Shown here: positions 1 to 11,044 of the stretch, piece by piece
Layout of the letters: each line of letters opens with the position of its first letter
How positions within the stretch are numbered: position 1 is the stretch's first letter
DNA from: Celoporthe dispersa
Lineage: Eukaryota > Ascomycota > Sordariomycetes > Diaporthales > Cryphonectriaceae
NCBI GenBank assembly: GCA_016584495.1
Contig: WAID01000013.1
Location: forward strand, 1,178,001 to 1,242,000
Direction of reading: 5' to 3'
Length of the DNA: 64,000 bases
Notes under the pieces: generated by a model
The model's database searches: none
What the model saw: only the letters and a program-made list of their open reading frames with translations
Told to the model about the DNA's origin: nothing
Made by a program: the position numbers and the translations under genes

Positions 1-625
1 GTGGATAAGAACTTAAGGCCGAAGCTGGGGACAAGTTGAGGCATACAGAACAGAGCAAGGGGTCCTGACGGAGACCCTCAAGGTTGGAATGCACCACGGG
101 GAATGGGGGTCCTGAGAGTCGTATCTTCTTCGTGGTCATGATGACTGCACTGGTCCTTATAGACTGGGGGCTGGTAGCTAGAATATTAATAAGGCGCGAC
201 CCAGGGACTCTCGTTAAAACATCCGAGGCTCTAGGAATAAAGAATTCGCTTTCATATGTGTACCGGTCAAATATCGAGATGATGGTCATCGACACCCTGA
301 AGGACGATTTTTCCTTCTCGAGGTCAGGGTTGAAGATGCTACACGCCGTCTCATGCAGTTTCACCCCACTTTGGTCGCTGATTTGTCCATGGATCCGCTG
401 CTGACGTGCTGCATGTAGGCTGACAAGGTGGTGACGACAGGCAGAAAGCAGATTGGAGGCCTATGATGAAGAGAGTGGGGACGAGCTCGTTTTCTTTTTC
501 GTCTACACAGAAACGACTCTGTTCAGGATTTGCTGTGGAAGCTTTGATCCGATGCTTCAGAAGCAAAAGTCGACCCAAGAAGGCACATAATTATTGACTG
601 TGCCACTTATTTCACATTCCTCAGT
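1..625. other. No gene recognised; upstream flank of the first receptor gene
   Basis: Open frames here are short and show no family features. The stretch just before the ATG at 626 presumably holds the promoter and 5' leader of the downstream gene. No repeat or RNA gene is visible. Confidence 0.5.
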
Positions 626-3600
626 ATGGACCCTCTGAGTATATCAACAGGCATCATCACCTTCGTAGCTGCTGCCAATAGCCTCCTCCTTCTATGCTAC
701 AACATCCAGGCTGAACTGCGCAACGCACCATGGACCCTGACGAGACTAATCCAGGAAATCAAGGCGCTGCGGAACTTACTGGAAGCGGTACAGGGCGCTG
801 TCGCTGTCGCCGCCAGCGAAGCGCAGCAGAAGCGCCATAACACGGAGCCGGCACAAGCTGGTCTGTACGCGCCTTTACAGGCACCGCTTGCTGATTGCAT
901 GGCTGAAGTTTGTGCTCTTGACAAGATGTTGAGGGTGTTCTCGTCATCTCGGACAGGTGGCGCCAACCAATCTAGGCTCAAGGGCCTGGCACAAGCGGTG
1001 AAATGGACCATGAGCCAAGACGCTGTGGAGAGATCACTTACCAAGATCGAGAGGTGTAAAAATGCCCTTACACTATGCATCAGCTCACAAAACATGTAAG
1101 ATACCTCTCTCCAGTGCAATGTTTTGTAGATCGGAATACCAGTCTGTGGATTTTCTGTGAATATTAACCAAAGAATCATGGCTGTAGGCTTAGCTTGGCG
1201 AGTATTGAGAAACTGACAGTCTCATTGTCTGTTGAAACTGCCCGAATGCATTCTCATCTGGAAAAGATGACAGAGCTGCTCACTTGTACAAACCTCGGTG
1301 GTAACTAGCCAAATTCTCGTATTCATTGCTAGAACTCAAGTTCCTGTAGCTGACGCGCTTGGGTGATGATAGGTGAACAAGAACGCATGGTCCTCGAGTG
1401 GCTATCGCCCATGAAACCTTGGTGCAATCACGATGCAGCCTTGCAAACCCATCAAGATGGAACAAGTCACTGGCTTCTCAAGACTTCCCAGTATCAAGAC
1501 TGGCTGAATCAACGTGACGAATTCCTTTGGATCAGTGGACCTCGTCAGTAACCCTAGTTGAGAACGCACGCTGCCTAGCATCTTTGACTGACTGTAATCA
1601 TGATAGCTGGTGCCGGCAAGACTGTCCTTCTGTACGTCGTCTCAAAACACCCTCTCCTCTCCCTTCCATAGGACATCTATCTAGTCCTCAAATCTGTGCT
1701 GACAGGGAACCGCTCTGAAAGTAGTCACGTTTTCCAGAGTATCACCCAGACAATACCTCCCCGGACACCAGACAAGGCTTCACTTCCTACTGCCTACGCC
1801 ATCATGTATTGCGATTTCAAGAACCAGGACTGCCAGAACATAGAGAATGTTCTTGGTTCATTGCTGGGACAGATATATGTACAGCTTGGTACTTTGCCTA
1901 GCGAGGTCCTGGCTGAGTACAAGAAATGCACGGATCCCCGGTTCTGGTTCCGACTTGGGTCCGCCACCCTAGTGAGGTGGCTCCAAGATGTGGCACAGAA
2001 AGCGAGACTTTTTGTCTTTGTCGATGCCTTGGATGAGCACCCTTTAGGCTCGGAGTTATGCAGCCTGTTGCTTGTGCTGTCGAGCGGGGTAGGGAAACCC
2101 AGTGTCATGGTCACGGGTCGCAACAACTTGCAGGTCGACAAGGAGGGAATAGACTCCGTCAAGGTCTCGAAGATACGCCTCGAGGACCACGTTACTGATG
2201 TGGATAATGACATACACCAGTATGTTATGGCCCGTCTTACCGCCGATATGAAATTGAAGAGATGGTCCGAGGATAAGTATCGTAAAATGGTCTCGGATGT
2301 CCTGCTCTCCAAGTCTAACGGCATGTGAGTGTTGTGGTTAAATTATCCAACAAGTCCCGAGGATGTGGTCCACTGATTCATATTGATCCAGGTTTCGATG
2401 GGCGCACTGCCAACTTGATGCTTTGACCCGTGTGCGAACGCCGAGTCAGATCAAAAGAGCACTTGCATCTCTTCCTGCCGGGCTGGAAGACACCTACCGA
2501 CAGATCCTGTGCGACGTAGCCCGCGAAGATGCCGAGCTCCTGCGCAAGATGTTGACCTGGCTCTCCTTTTGCACCACACACCTTACACAGGGAGAGCTAC
2601 AAGAGGCCATTGCCATCCAGGCTTACGCAGAGATGGATGAGGATTGTCGCCTACGAGACTTTGAGGACCTTCTAAGCCTTGAAACAGTCTCGTCAGCATC
2701 TCCTCGAATGGAGATGGCTGCCTTAGCCTGGCGCACCTGTCCGTTCGTGATTACCTCCTGTCTTCGTCGCTAAAACAAGACTCGCGGGTGGGCTACTTCG
2801 CTCTGACGCCGGCAGAGGGCCATGCTGAAGTTGCTGCCGACTGTCTGACCTATCTGTTCTTCCAAGAGCTCAGAAGTGGGCCATGCGATACCGCCGACGA
2901 GTACATGGAGAGGCTCAGGAAGCTGCCCTTCCTCAAGCATGCTGCCAATGCGTGGTCCTACCACTTCCGATCAGCTGAACAGGACAGTGATCTGTCCGAC
3001 CTTGGCCTGAGACTGTTTCTGCCCGAGTCTCATGCTACCTTCATGTCCTGGATCCAGGTCATACACACCGGGACAGACAGCAATTTCAAATGGAATATCT
3101 ATCCAAAACATGCGACTCCTCTCTATTACGCAGCCTCATTTGGCCTACGAGACATCGTCCGACATCTCCTCGACGACAAGGACGACCAAGGCACGCGTTC
3201 AGATCTGAACGCACCAGGAAGTCGATTCGGCGGCAGTCCTCTACACGCGGCGGCAATCCGGGAGCACTTGGATATAATGGAGGACCTTCTCCGCGCAGGC
3301 GCCGACCCTTCGCGCGCTGATTTCAACATGGTCACGCCTCTGCACAGCGGAGCTTCGCAGGGCAGCGTGGAGGTGGTCAGGATTCTGCTTCGCTTCGGCG
3401 CCGATGTGAATGCAAAGGACTCGATGGCGGGCCTGACACCGCTGGGCTGGGCGAGGAACAGCGGACGACAGAATATCATCACCCTACTTGAGGCCGTGAG
3501 CGGAAACGTTTCCTCAGACTCGGACTCGTCATCGGCCTCGTCTTCAGTGGGCCGGCTTACACCGGAATCATCAAATGCTTCTTCCTGCATAAGTCGGGGC

Positions 3601-3813
3601 AGCACAGCTTCTTCCATAACCACTATGACGGAGGAAGAGCCAGAGGTTTGGAAACCGGCCCCGGCATACTTTCCGGATCACTATGAAAAAAGATCGGGTC
3701 TGGATTCCTCGATCGTCATTAGTTATACGATTGGTGACAAGAGCACGACACTCTTCTCGACCTTGGAGTCGACAGAATCTTTTCACCCGTCTCAAGATCA
3801 GCGCTGTTGGTGA
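626..3813 (+). CDS. NACHT-ankyrin STAND receptor (NLR-like), one frame break
   Basis: A fungal STAND protein, a family of intracellular NTP-driven switches linked to non-self recognition and programmed cell death. Six exons fit by phase: 626-1095, 1188-1300, 1373-1543, 1607-1631, 1722-2324 and 2392-3813, giving about 934 residues. The N-terminus is a helical Helo-like region starting MDPLSISTG. A pre-NACHT WLSP motif follows, then Walker A (GPPGAGKT, about residues 250-258, split by the intron at 1544-1606) and Walker B-like LFVFVDALDE near residue 355. The winged-helix-side motif LAHLSVRDYLLS is encoded near 2730. About four ankyrin repeats lie at roughly residues 700-830, followed by a Ser-rich tail. 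One base appears missing near 2690-2694: EDLLSLETVS runs in one frame and SISSNGDGCLSLAHLS in another. The 1632-1721 intron is the least certain; without some intron there the frame meets a TAG at 1669. No partner effector gene is seen beside it. Confidence 0.82.
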
Positions 3814-4987
3814 CGAAGGTTGAGCATCGGCGTTCGTCACGACTGAGTAGTATACTATGCAGTAGATAATACGGCTCAAAGCAGGAAGCGTTCAAGGAAC
3901 AACAGCGAATGTTATCAAGTTGCAGACGGCTTTGATTCTGCAGACTCCCTAGGATCACACAGCGAGGCCGAATTCTATACCCAAGCAGCACCACAAGTAA
4001 TTACCAACTGTACATAGGAACATGGCAATTTGATGCCAACCCGCCATAGCCATCAAAAGATCAGCAGGCAGACACGACGGCTGTCTAAAAATATCTACAG
4101 GATTCTGCAACTACGATGTGCGGGCGGTCCCAAATCACACTTCTGGAGCACCGTTCCACCACAGAAAGCACTTGTCACCTGCGAACCCAATCGCCCAACC
4201 CCGGCTCGGGATGTCACGCAATCAATGTCAGGGCATCCACTGAAGCGGTGTGGGAACTCTGACGTGGTCGATACGGCCCACTTTTTCTTTTTTTCTTTCT
4301 TTTTTTTTCTTTCTTTCTTTCTTTCGCAGCAGCCTCTCTTGTTGTCTACTGCGCTGTGGAAGCCCAATTCCCAGAAAGATTGTCCGGCGGTCCAGGCGGT
4401 CGGTTGGTTTTTTTTTGTGCCTTGGGCGGAAGGGAAAGTAAGTGGAGGGGTGAGTGGGCGCAACATTCGGCCTCGGGCGCCGAGCTTTTCTTTCTTCCTC
4501 CTGCACGAAGCAAAAGTCTATCATGGGCCCGTGATTGGTTTCTGGTGGAGATGCTTTCATGCACCTTCCGGCGGGCCGTCAAATGAGGTCTCTCCTCTTT
4601 CTGTCAGCGTACCTTTTTGGCGCGCGCATTGGGCGCCAGTTCGAAGAAGCAGGGCGACGATAAGTCTTCCTGGTGGCTCCCCCGGCGAGTGGACCCTTCT
4701 CCTCTCACCTTGCATGTGTTGGGCCGCTCCAGAATCTCCTCTCTCTCTTCGTGTCACACAGAGAGGCACATTTCTGGCTCCTCTCATGATTGTTGTGCTA
4801 ACTAACGTACCCCGGTGCGTCGTGGCATTCGGGTGGGTTTTTCCTCCCATCATCCCCATCCCCATCAACCCACGCGCCCAACCTTCCCTCTTACTCCTCT
4901 TTTTTCTTCCTTTTCCTTCCTTCTTTCCTTCTTCATTAGCAGGGGTTCTTTCTTTTCAGGAAACCCTCAGGAGATGCCTTGCAAAGG
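3814..4987. other. Intergenic, CT-rich leader of the next gene
   Basis: Contains long pyrimidine tracts (for example 4281-4325 and 4890-4935) typical of fungal promoters and 5' leaders. The longest open frame (4030-5001) is low-complexity and lacks family features. No gene is called. Confidence 0.55.
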
Positions 4988-6717
4988 ATGGGAAAAGGTG
5001 AATTCTCTCGAACTCTGACGGGAAGCGACTCGGGCTACGGGGACGACGCAAGCGAGAAGGCATCCTCCTCTTCCCAGCTGCACCCTCTAGGTGCGTCGAT
5101 CGGCGCCCCTCTCTAGGTCATCTTTTCTCTCCTCAGGCCGCGCTTGGCGCCAGCTGACAATGTCGTTTATCCGCTCAGCTCGCAAAGGATATGAGATTGG
5201 TCCGGCTTCGAAGTTGCAGATAGGAGACGTATGTGTGGTCTTTTTTTCTTTCTCTTTTTCTTTCCTCCCCTCGAGAAAGTGAGAAACTCAGACAAAGAGG
5301 TAGAGGAAGAAGAGGAATATGAGAAGTGAGAGAAAAAGACGAATGTTCTTCCGGCTGAGGATCTAAAAACGAAACAACACAGGTATTCGAGTTCCTCTGG
5401 GCTGACTGCCCAGAGTTTGAATGGGAATGGAAATGCCTGGGCTACTCGCGGTTCATCGTCCTGAGACACAGTGACAGCTTTCCTCATTACTGCGCGTGTG
5501 TGTACGTATACTTTACTTCATCTCCTCTTGCCTCCTCTCCTCTCCTCTCCTCTCATCCCAGCTTTCTTTCTCTGCTTCCCTCCAGACTCTCTCAAAGAGT
5601 CCACATTGCTGAATAGCGAGACCCTCGCCTCCTTCCATAGGCCAATCTCTGTGGGAAGCAAACGTGACTTCGCCAAGCCGGGCATCGATACCCTTCAGCA
5701 GGGATACGTCTACGCATCTGGCGAAAAGGACCGCGACCGCGATGGGGCGGGGACAGACCCGCAGGCGAACAACCACCAGCAGCAGAGGAACCTGCCCCAG
5801 CTTCCTTACTCCTCCGTGGGCCTGAGTCTTCGCAGCGGTCGGCACCGGGTCAAGGATGACTCGAGGGCCAACTATGCAGGTAAGTAAATGAATTCATCCA
5901 TCTATATACCCCCCCCCCCTCGACTTTTTTATACTATTCATTGCCCATGTCTTGTGTGTGTGTGTGTGTATGTGTGTAATGATGACGCCAACGGCGCTAT
6001 CATCTATGTTTTCACACGTACATCTCTTTACTAATTACCTTCTTCCCTTATTATGCAGACATTGTTGAGGTGGACCATGAGGCCCAGGTCATGGTAATTG
6101 GCGATGTCGCCCGCTACTTTGACCGCGTTCGGAAGAATGTCAACAAGGCCTTCATGCGACAGATGCTGCGAGAGGCCTTGGGCCCGTACTGCCAGCGCAA
6201 GAAGAGCGAGTCTGCCGCAGCCGGCGTCCGTGGGTGGGGGAACAGCTCCGTCGCGCTGGTCAAGGCGTCGTCGACGATTGATGGGGACCATGGGCACGAG
6301 CAGGCCGACCAGCAGGAGGCCGAGGGCAGCAACACGAAGCACCAGCCTCAGCAGCGGCCCGAGGGAGAGGAGCAGACGCCTCTCGAGACGCCCATGGAGA
6401 GGGACATGGAGGATTTCTTCAGCGACGGGACGAGGGAGGAGGACGACTGGGATGCGGGCAGCGTGCAGTCGCCCGTGTACTCGCCGCGTCCCTCGGAAGA
6501 CCGCCGGCCCAACAGAGCTTTCTCCCGCAGCCGAACCCTCGATAATGTCACCGCAGTCAGGCCCGGCATGGACAAGGCTGGGCTCAGCAGCCTGCGCAGT
6601 CTGAGGCAGGGCCTGCCTGGTGGTGGTGATGACCATGATGATACGCTGTCCTTGCGGTCTTTGGCCATGGTTGGACGGTCTGATTCGTTCTCGTCATCCA
6701 GGAGATCAAGGAAATGA
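4988..6717 (+). CDS. Conserved-looking fungal protein with a DUF6590-like region
   Basis: Five exons join in phase: 4988-5090, 5137-5228, 5383-5497, 5586-5879 and 6059-6717, giving 420 residues. The ATG at 4988 opens a frame starting MGKGEFSRTLTGSDSGYGDD that splices cleanly, so I prefer it to the ATG at 4975. Residues of about 55-150 include GDVFEFLWADC, RFIVLRHSDSFPHYC and FAKPGID, a pattern resembling the DUF6590 fold (G-x-VF-x-x-LW, RF-x-V-x-R, KPG). That family has no known function and the match is by eye. A second conserved-looking block, DIVEVDHEAQVMVIGDVARY, opens the last exon. The rest is acidic, Ser/Arg-rich and probably disordered. No signal peptide or membrane segment is seen, so the protein is probably nuclear or cytoplasmic. 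Confidence 0.72.
5952..5977. repeat. (GT)n microsatellite inside an intron
   Basis: A TG dinucleotide run with one interruption, inside the intron 5880-6058. It is preceded by a run of about ten C at 5910-5919. Confidence 0.9.
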
Positions 6718-7595
6718 TGGTGACGACGTTTTCATCGTGGTTCTTGGCTTCAAGGTGTTGGCGTTGGACGGGCACGCGACTGCGATATTTCTTTTTTTCT
6801 TTTTTTTCTCCTTGCTTTTTTCCTACCTAGGACTCATGAACGGCTCACGTCATGAGTCCGCGTCGACAACAGCGAGTGACAGTACAGCACATGAGCACAG
6901 TTCACGACGAGAGAAACGATCACAGCGTCTTGTCTAAATTTGGAAATTTTCTTTCTATGTTCTTCTTCTCTTCTCTCTTCCCCTTTCATACACCAGACTT
7001 TTTTACCACTCAATTTGCCCCCATTTTTTCTTCTTCTTTTGACGCGTTATGAAAACAGGTTCAGAAACCGGCTAGGAGTTTATTTAACAACAGATATGTT
7101 TTGTCGTTCTAGTCTTATATAGTGAGAATGATCCGACCTTTCCCCTGAGAACCTACAAAGTTCCGCTATGTCAGCACTCAGAGTCACGTTCAGGCAGTTC
7201 ACCCTCCCTCTCTGTACGGTGAATATGGACTAATGCCTTGCTTAGCTCACCGTTAGGGGTTGGGTCGCTGTATAGAAGGATGCTGTCAGCATGCATAGCT
7301 GCCCAAACGCCCACAACGACCCAATCCTGTTGTCAGTATGCCATTTGTTTGTCCGCTTCAACTAACTACATTTGTACTCAATTTTGACTTCTCGGGATGT
7401 ATTGGAAGTCATATGAATGAGCAGTCCCAACGCGAGCTTAGGAGGTTAATCATTTTATAGACGTAACACGTCGAGGAGGTACTCGACGGACGAACCATAC
7501 CTAATGCGCTTCTAAATCAGGCAGATATATATATGCTTTTGCAACACCACGTCGGAGTCCAGTAACAGCCAATAGTGAGATGACGGGGGTTCAAG
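6718..7595. other. Intergenic, no gene recognised
   Basis: T- and CT-rich sequence following the stop at 6717, probably the 3' UTR, then AT-richer spacer. No supported open frame. Confidence 0.5.
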
Positions 7596-8137
7596 ATGCC
7601 AGACCGAGAAGCTACCAACGGCGTTGCAATATGTCCCTATGTCCTGACCGCTGAAGATAATCTCGTCAACCGCCGCACCCTAGGAAATTCATGGAGAAGA
7701 TGGGTATGCCTTATATCATGGCTAACGACGGCCTCATGGCGTTCGAAATCTACCAGGCAGCTTTCGCAGCTTCAACCACTACAAAACCCTATCGTCAAGA
7801 AGCCGACAGCAATGAGCGGACCTCCCCCTCCCCTCCCCCCTCAACAGAAAAGGACGCTATCAATGTCCTGACGCAACCCTCCCAGCCCTTCACGCATGTG
7901 CTAATGGACTGGCATATGCCAGTCATGGACGGAAAGCCGGCGACGACAAGGATCCGGGCTTTTGAGGCAGAGAATTGCATTCACCCACGTTCGACCATCG
8001 TTGCTATCTGCTCTTCACGCATGCGAGTGGTCCGCGAAGAGGTTTCGGAGGCGGGGTGTAACGATATGTTGGGAGGACCGTTGATGTATGGACAGTTGGT
8101 AGATGTATTCAGAGGGGACGGTGGAGGGACGGCATAG
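7596..8137 (+). pseudogene. Receiver (REC) domain remnant of a hybrid histidine kinase
   Basis: The translation shows response-regulator features: the acidic pocket in YVLTAEDNLVNRRTL, then MEKMGMPYIMANDGLMAFE, then the phospho-acceptor region HVLMDWHMPVMDG. This is the REC domain usually found at the C-terminus of fungal hybrid histidine kinases, where Asp receives phosphate. Two things argue for decay. First, a base appears missing near 7683, so the first part (from 7596) and the rest (from about 7691) lie in different frames. Second, the conserved Lys-Pro near the end of the domain reads GGP. No kinase, HAMP or PAS sequence is found upstream, so it is at best a stand-alone REC of about 180 residues. 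The frame break alone could be a sequencing error; the missing Lys could not. Confidence 0.7.
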
Positions 8138-9923
8138 TGAAAGGATGTATCTGATATGGCGCGGCTAGCTGTTGATGCCAGAGCATTGGTAATGTCTAGC
8201 TTCTAGAGGCTCCCATTCAGGGTTTCCTGCCCAATTGTCAGGTGCATCATGGTCGAGCGGACTAGTAAGGGTAGACAAGGCTCAGCAGGAAGGTCGAGAG
8301 TACTTCAGGTGATGGATGCACTTGGCTATAATTAGCGTATTTTTGACTAACTTGAATAATGAATCCACCTAATGCCGGCAAGTATATTATAGTCAAAGAT
8401 TGATGATGATAATTTTGATAGAAATATCTGAATAATAACAATCACAATTCTATTCACGCTTGCTGATGAGCTATACTGCGATCGTTGTCAGCGCTCAATA
8501 GAAGAGCATGCGAACATTCTGCGAATACTCGAGAGGGGATCCCTTGCTCAGAAGCTGGACAGAAACCCCTCGCCTCGATCTCTCCGCAAACTTCTTGCAG
8601 AGGGAGGGTATTCAGAACACTTCTGTTCCTGCCGTGCCACCAGCGAGCGGCAACCCGCTTCCGCCCCGGCATCCACTCCGTTGAATTAATAGTCAGGATA
8701 TATTCAGCGTGTGAAGCGAACGTGATGCCCTTGAAGTGCAAGTAGCCCTCGTGAATTCAGCCCGGAAACTCTATAGATTAGGTGCCAATGCACCTGCAAT
8801 CCACAGGGTCGTCGGATTTTTGAATAATGATTGTGCCTGGGACAGACACTAATTACTTCTACCACCTCCCACGCTGGAGGAAGAACGGACGAAACAAAGA
8901 AGAGGTACGTCAAAATTCCAGTGTCGGCATTTATCAAGCAGCTTAAAAAGAGACAAACTATCATCTCTACCTACTTATAGGTAGTTCTCATGAGTAGATG
9001 ATGAAATCACCATTTCCATATCAAGACCCCAGAGCCCTCCCAGACCACCAACCACACGCCTCCGCCTCGATACTCACTCCCTCCTTTCCTTCCCCGCTCC
9101 TTCTCCTAAGCCGAAAACTAATGAAAGAAACATCCCGTCATCAACTATCAAGCTCCGTTTCTTGTCTACCATCTACTTATTACAGACAGGCTTCATTTGA
9201 GCTTCAGCAGATATATACTAGATCAGTATTCTATTTCTCAGGTCAAGTCTGACTTCAGTTTTGCATTCTGTACAGCAGGTATGTATTGCTCGTGTGGCGA
9301 AGTGATAAAATCAATCCCTGGGAGTTATACACAAATTGTTCCCAGCACCGCAAGCCTCGGTAGCATCCGCCTTCCTCGGCAGGTTCCGTGGCGTTAGGTA
9401 GAACTGTGGGTCTCCGAGGACCCGATCATGCTTGATTATGCTACCATAACTGCTAGCGACAAGGGCTGCGGAAACTGGCCTGCATTAGGCAAAGCTTAGT
9501 TTCAAGAACTGTAAGTCGGAAACGTGCCAGGGGGGAGCTGGATGGGCCGATGGCTTGCTTCGGCAGCCTCCTGCAATCTCTTTTGGGGAAGAAACCTAGA
9601 CAACAGGTGTGAGAACACGGTCAGCAGGCTTACGTGCAGAGGCGAGACGAGGCGGAGGCTGCTGCTGGTGTTGCTGATGGGTCGGGCGGTCACTTAGAAC
9701 GACGAGGAATGCGCGGCAACAGTCCAGAACGAGGTTTGAAAAAAGATAAAGATATGTTTTGTCTTTTGTGTGAATTCATATACAGAATGAATCGAATCCT
9801 TTGCTCTCAGTATCTAACAGTCACTGGGACGGTCCAACCTTCCCAGCAGTCCCAATTTCCCCAAGAACACAAAAAATGTACAGTGCATCTCGCATCACAT
9901 CTTGGCACCCATCGGCCTCTCGT
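8138..9923. other. Intergenic, no gene recognised
   Basis: AT-richer spacer of about 1.8 kb between the REC remnant and the 3' end of the AA9 gene. Open frames are short and without family features. Part near 9700-9923 is probably the 3' UTR of the minus-strand AA9 gene. Confidence 0.45.
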
Positions 9924-11044
9924 TTACTGGGCGAGCTCACGGGCGTGGCGGCGCTTCTTGCAGCTCTTGGCAGCAGAAGACGTCGTGGCCGCGGCGGCAA
10001 CAGAGGAGCTGGTCGCGCTCTCGACAGCGACGGCGCTGGACGAGGTGGCGGCAGCAGCGGCAGCAGAGGTGGCGGCCACAGAAGAGGTGGCAGCAGCCGC
10101 AGAAGAGGAGACGGCGGCGGCGGTGGTGGTAGCAGCAGACGAGCCAGAGCCAGAGTCAGAGACGCCGGTAGCGATGGCGGCGGAGCTGCCGGTGATGGAG
10201 ACCTCAGACTGGACCAGGTTGGTGCCGGCAGCGATCTGGGTGGGGCCGGGGATGTCGTAGCTGGCGAGGGTCGCGTAGATGTCGACGAGGATACCAGCAT
10301 CGCTCTCGGAGTAGAGGGCCTCGCCCAGAGTTCCGGTGGGGGCCAGGGTGCCGGTGCCGGTGACAGCCAGGTTGAAGCACTGGGGGTAGTTCTGGGCGCC
10401 GTCAGAGTTCTCGGCGGAGTGCAGGGCGATGATCTCGTGGCGCCAGACGTAGTTGCCGCTGGCGAGGTCCTCGGGGATCTTGATCACCCAGGAGTTGTTG
10501 TTGGCGATCAGGTTGTCGGAGCCCCAAGTGCCGGGGAGGGTAGAGTCGTCAACCAGACCGACAGCCGCGATCTTGAAGAACTCGAGGTCGGTCTTCGTCA
10601 CAGTAGTGCAGTCTCCGTTGCAGTTTGCAAGCATGTCAATCACGGGCCCGTGGTGGGAGGAGGGCCACGCGGTCCAGTAGACCTCGATCTCGTCACCAGC
10701 CTGGACGCTGGCGTAGCCACCGGCGGGGGTGGCATCGACGTGGCAGATGATGTCGCCAGAGGCATAGGCATCGGGAGCAACGTAGCCGTTGTCCGTGTCA
10801 GAGGCAGTCCTAGATCACATCCTGTCAGACTCAAGAAGGTGATACTGTGAAGGCACTGGTGTGGGTGGGAAACACATACCATCCGACGACGGTGGGCGGG
10901 TCGCTCTCGTATGGGTAGACCGTGGGGTCGTATCCATCATACCACACACCAGCAACGTTAATACCGTAGGTGTGGCCATGGGCAGACACAACGGCAGCAC
11001 CAGCGGCGGCGGCAGCCGCAACCTTGAAAAGCAGTGGAAGACAT
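9924..11044 (-). CDS. AA9 lytic polysaccharide monooxygenase
   Basis: A secreted copper enzyme that oxidatively cleaves cellulose or related glucans. Two exons: 10880-11044 and 9924-10809, with intron 10810-10879 splitting the Trp codon in VVGW. About 349 residues. A signal peptide ends in VVSA, so the mature chain starts HGHTYGINVAG, and its first His (residue 22) is half of the copper-binding histidine brace. The second His lies in WPSSHHGPVIDM near residue 107. The axial Tyr region is NYPQCFNLAVTG. After about residue 240 there is a long Ser/Ala/Thr-rich, likely O-glycosylated tail ending in a basic CKKRRHARELAQ; no CBM1 is present. The start AAGATGTCTTCC has good context, but a run of four T (AAAA on the plus strand, about 11024-11027) puts the ATG one base out of frame with the signal peptide. 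This is a likely one-base artefact. An in-frame upstream ATG at 11148 would give an atypical N-terminus. Confidence 0.9.

Noticed and set aside
84..404. Plus-strand 106-codon frame at the window start
   Set aside because: Hydrophobic start could suggest a membrane protein, but there is no pattern beyond that and no neighbouring exon fits.
4030..5001. 323-codon plus-strand open frame
   Set aside because: Low-complexity translation of CT-rich leader sequence with no domain. The real gene starts at 4988 in another frame.
9634..10850. Long plus-strand Ala/Val/Gly-rich frames
   Set aside because: Shadows of the minus-strand AA9 gene and its repetitive Ser/Ala tail.
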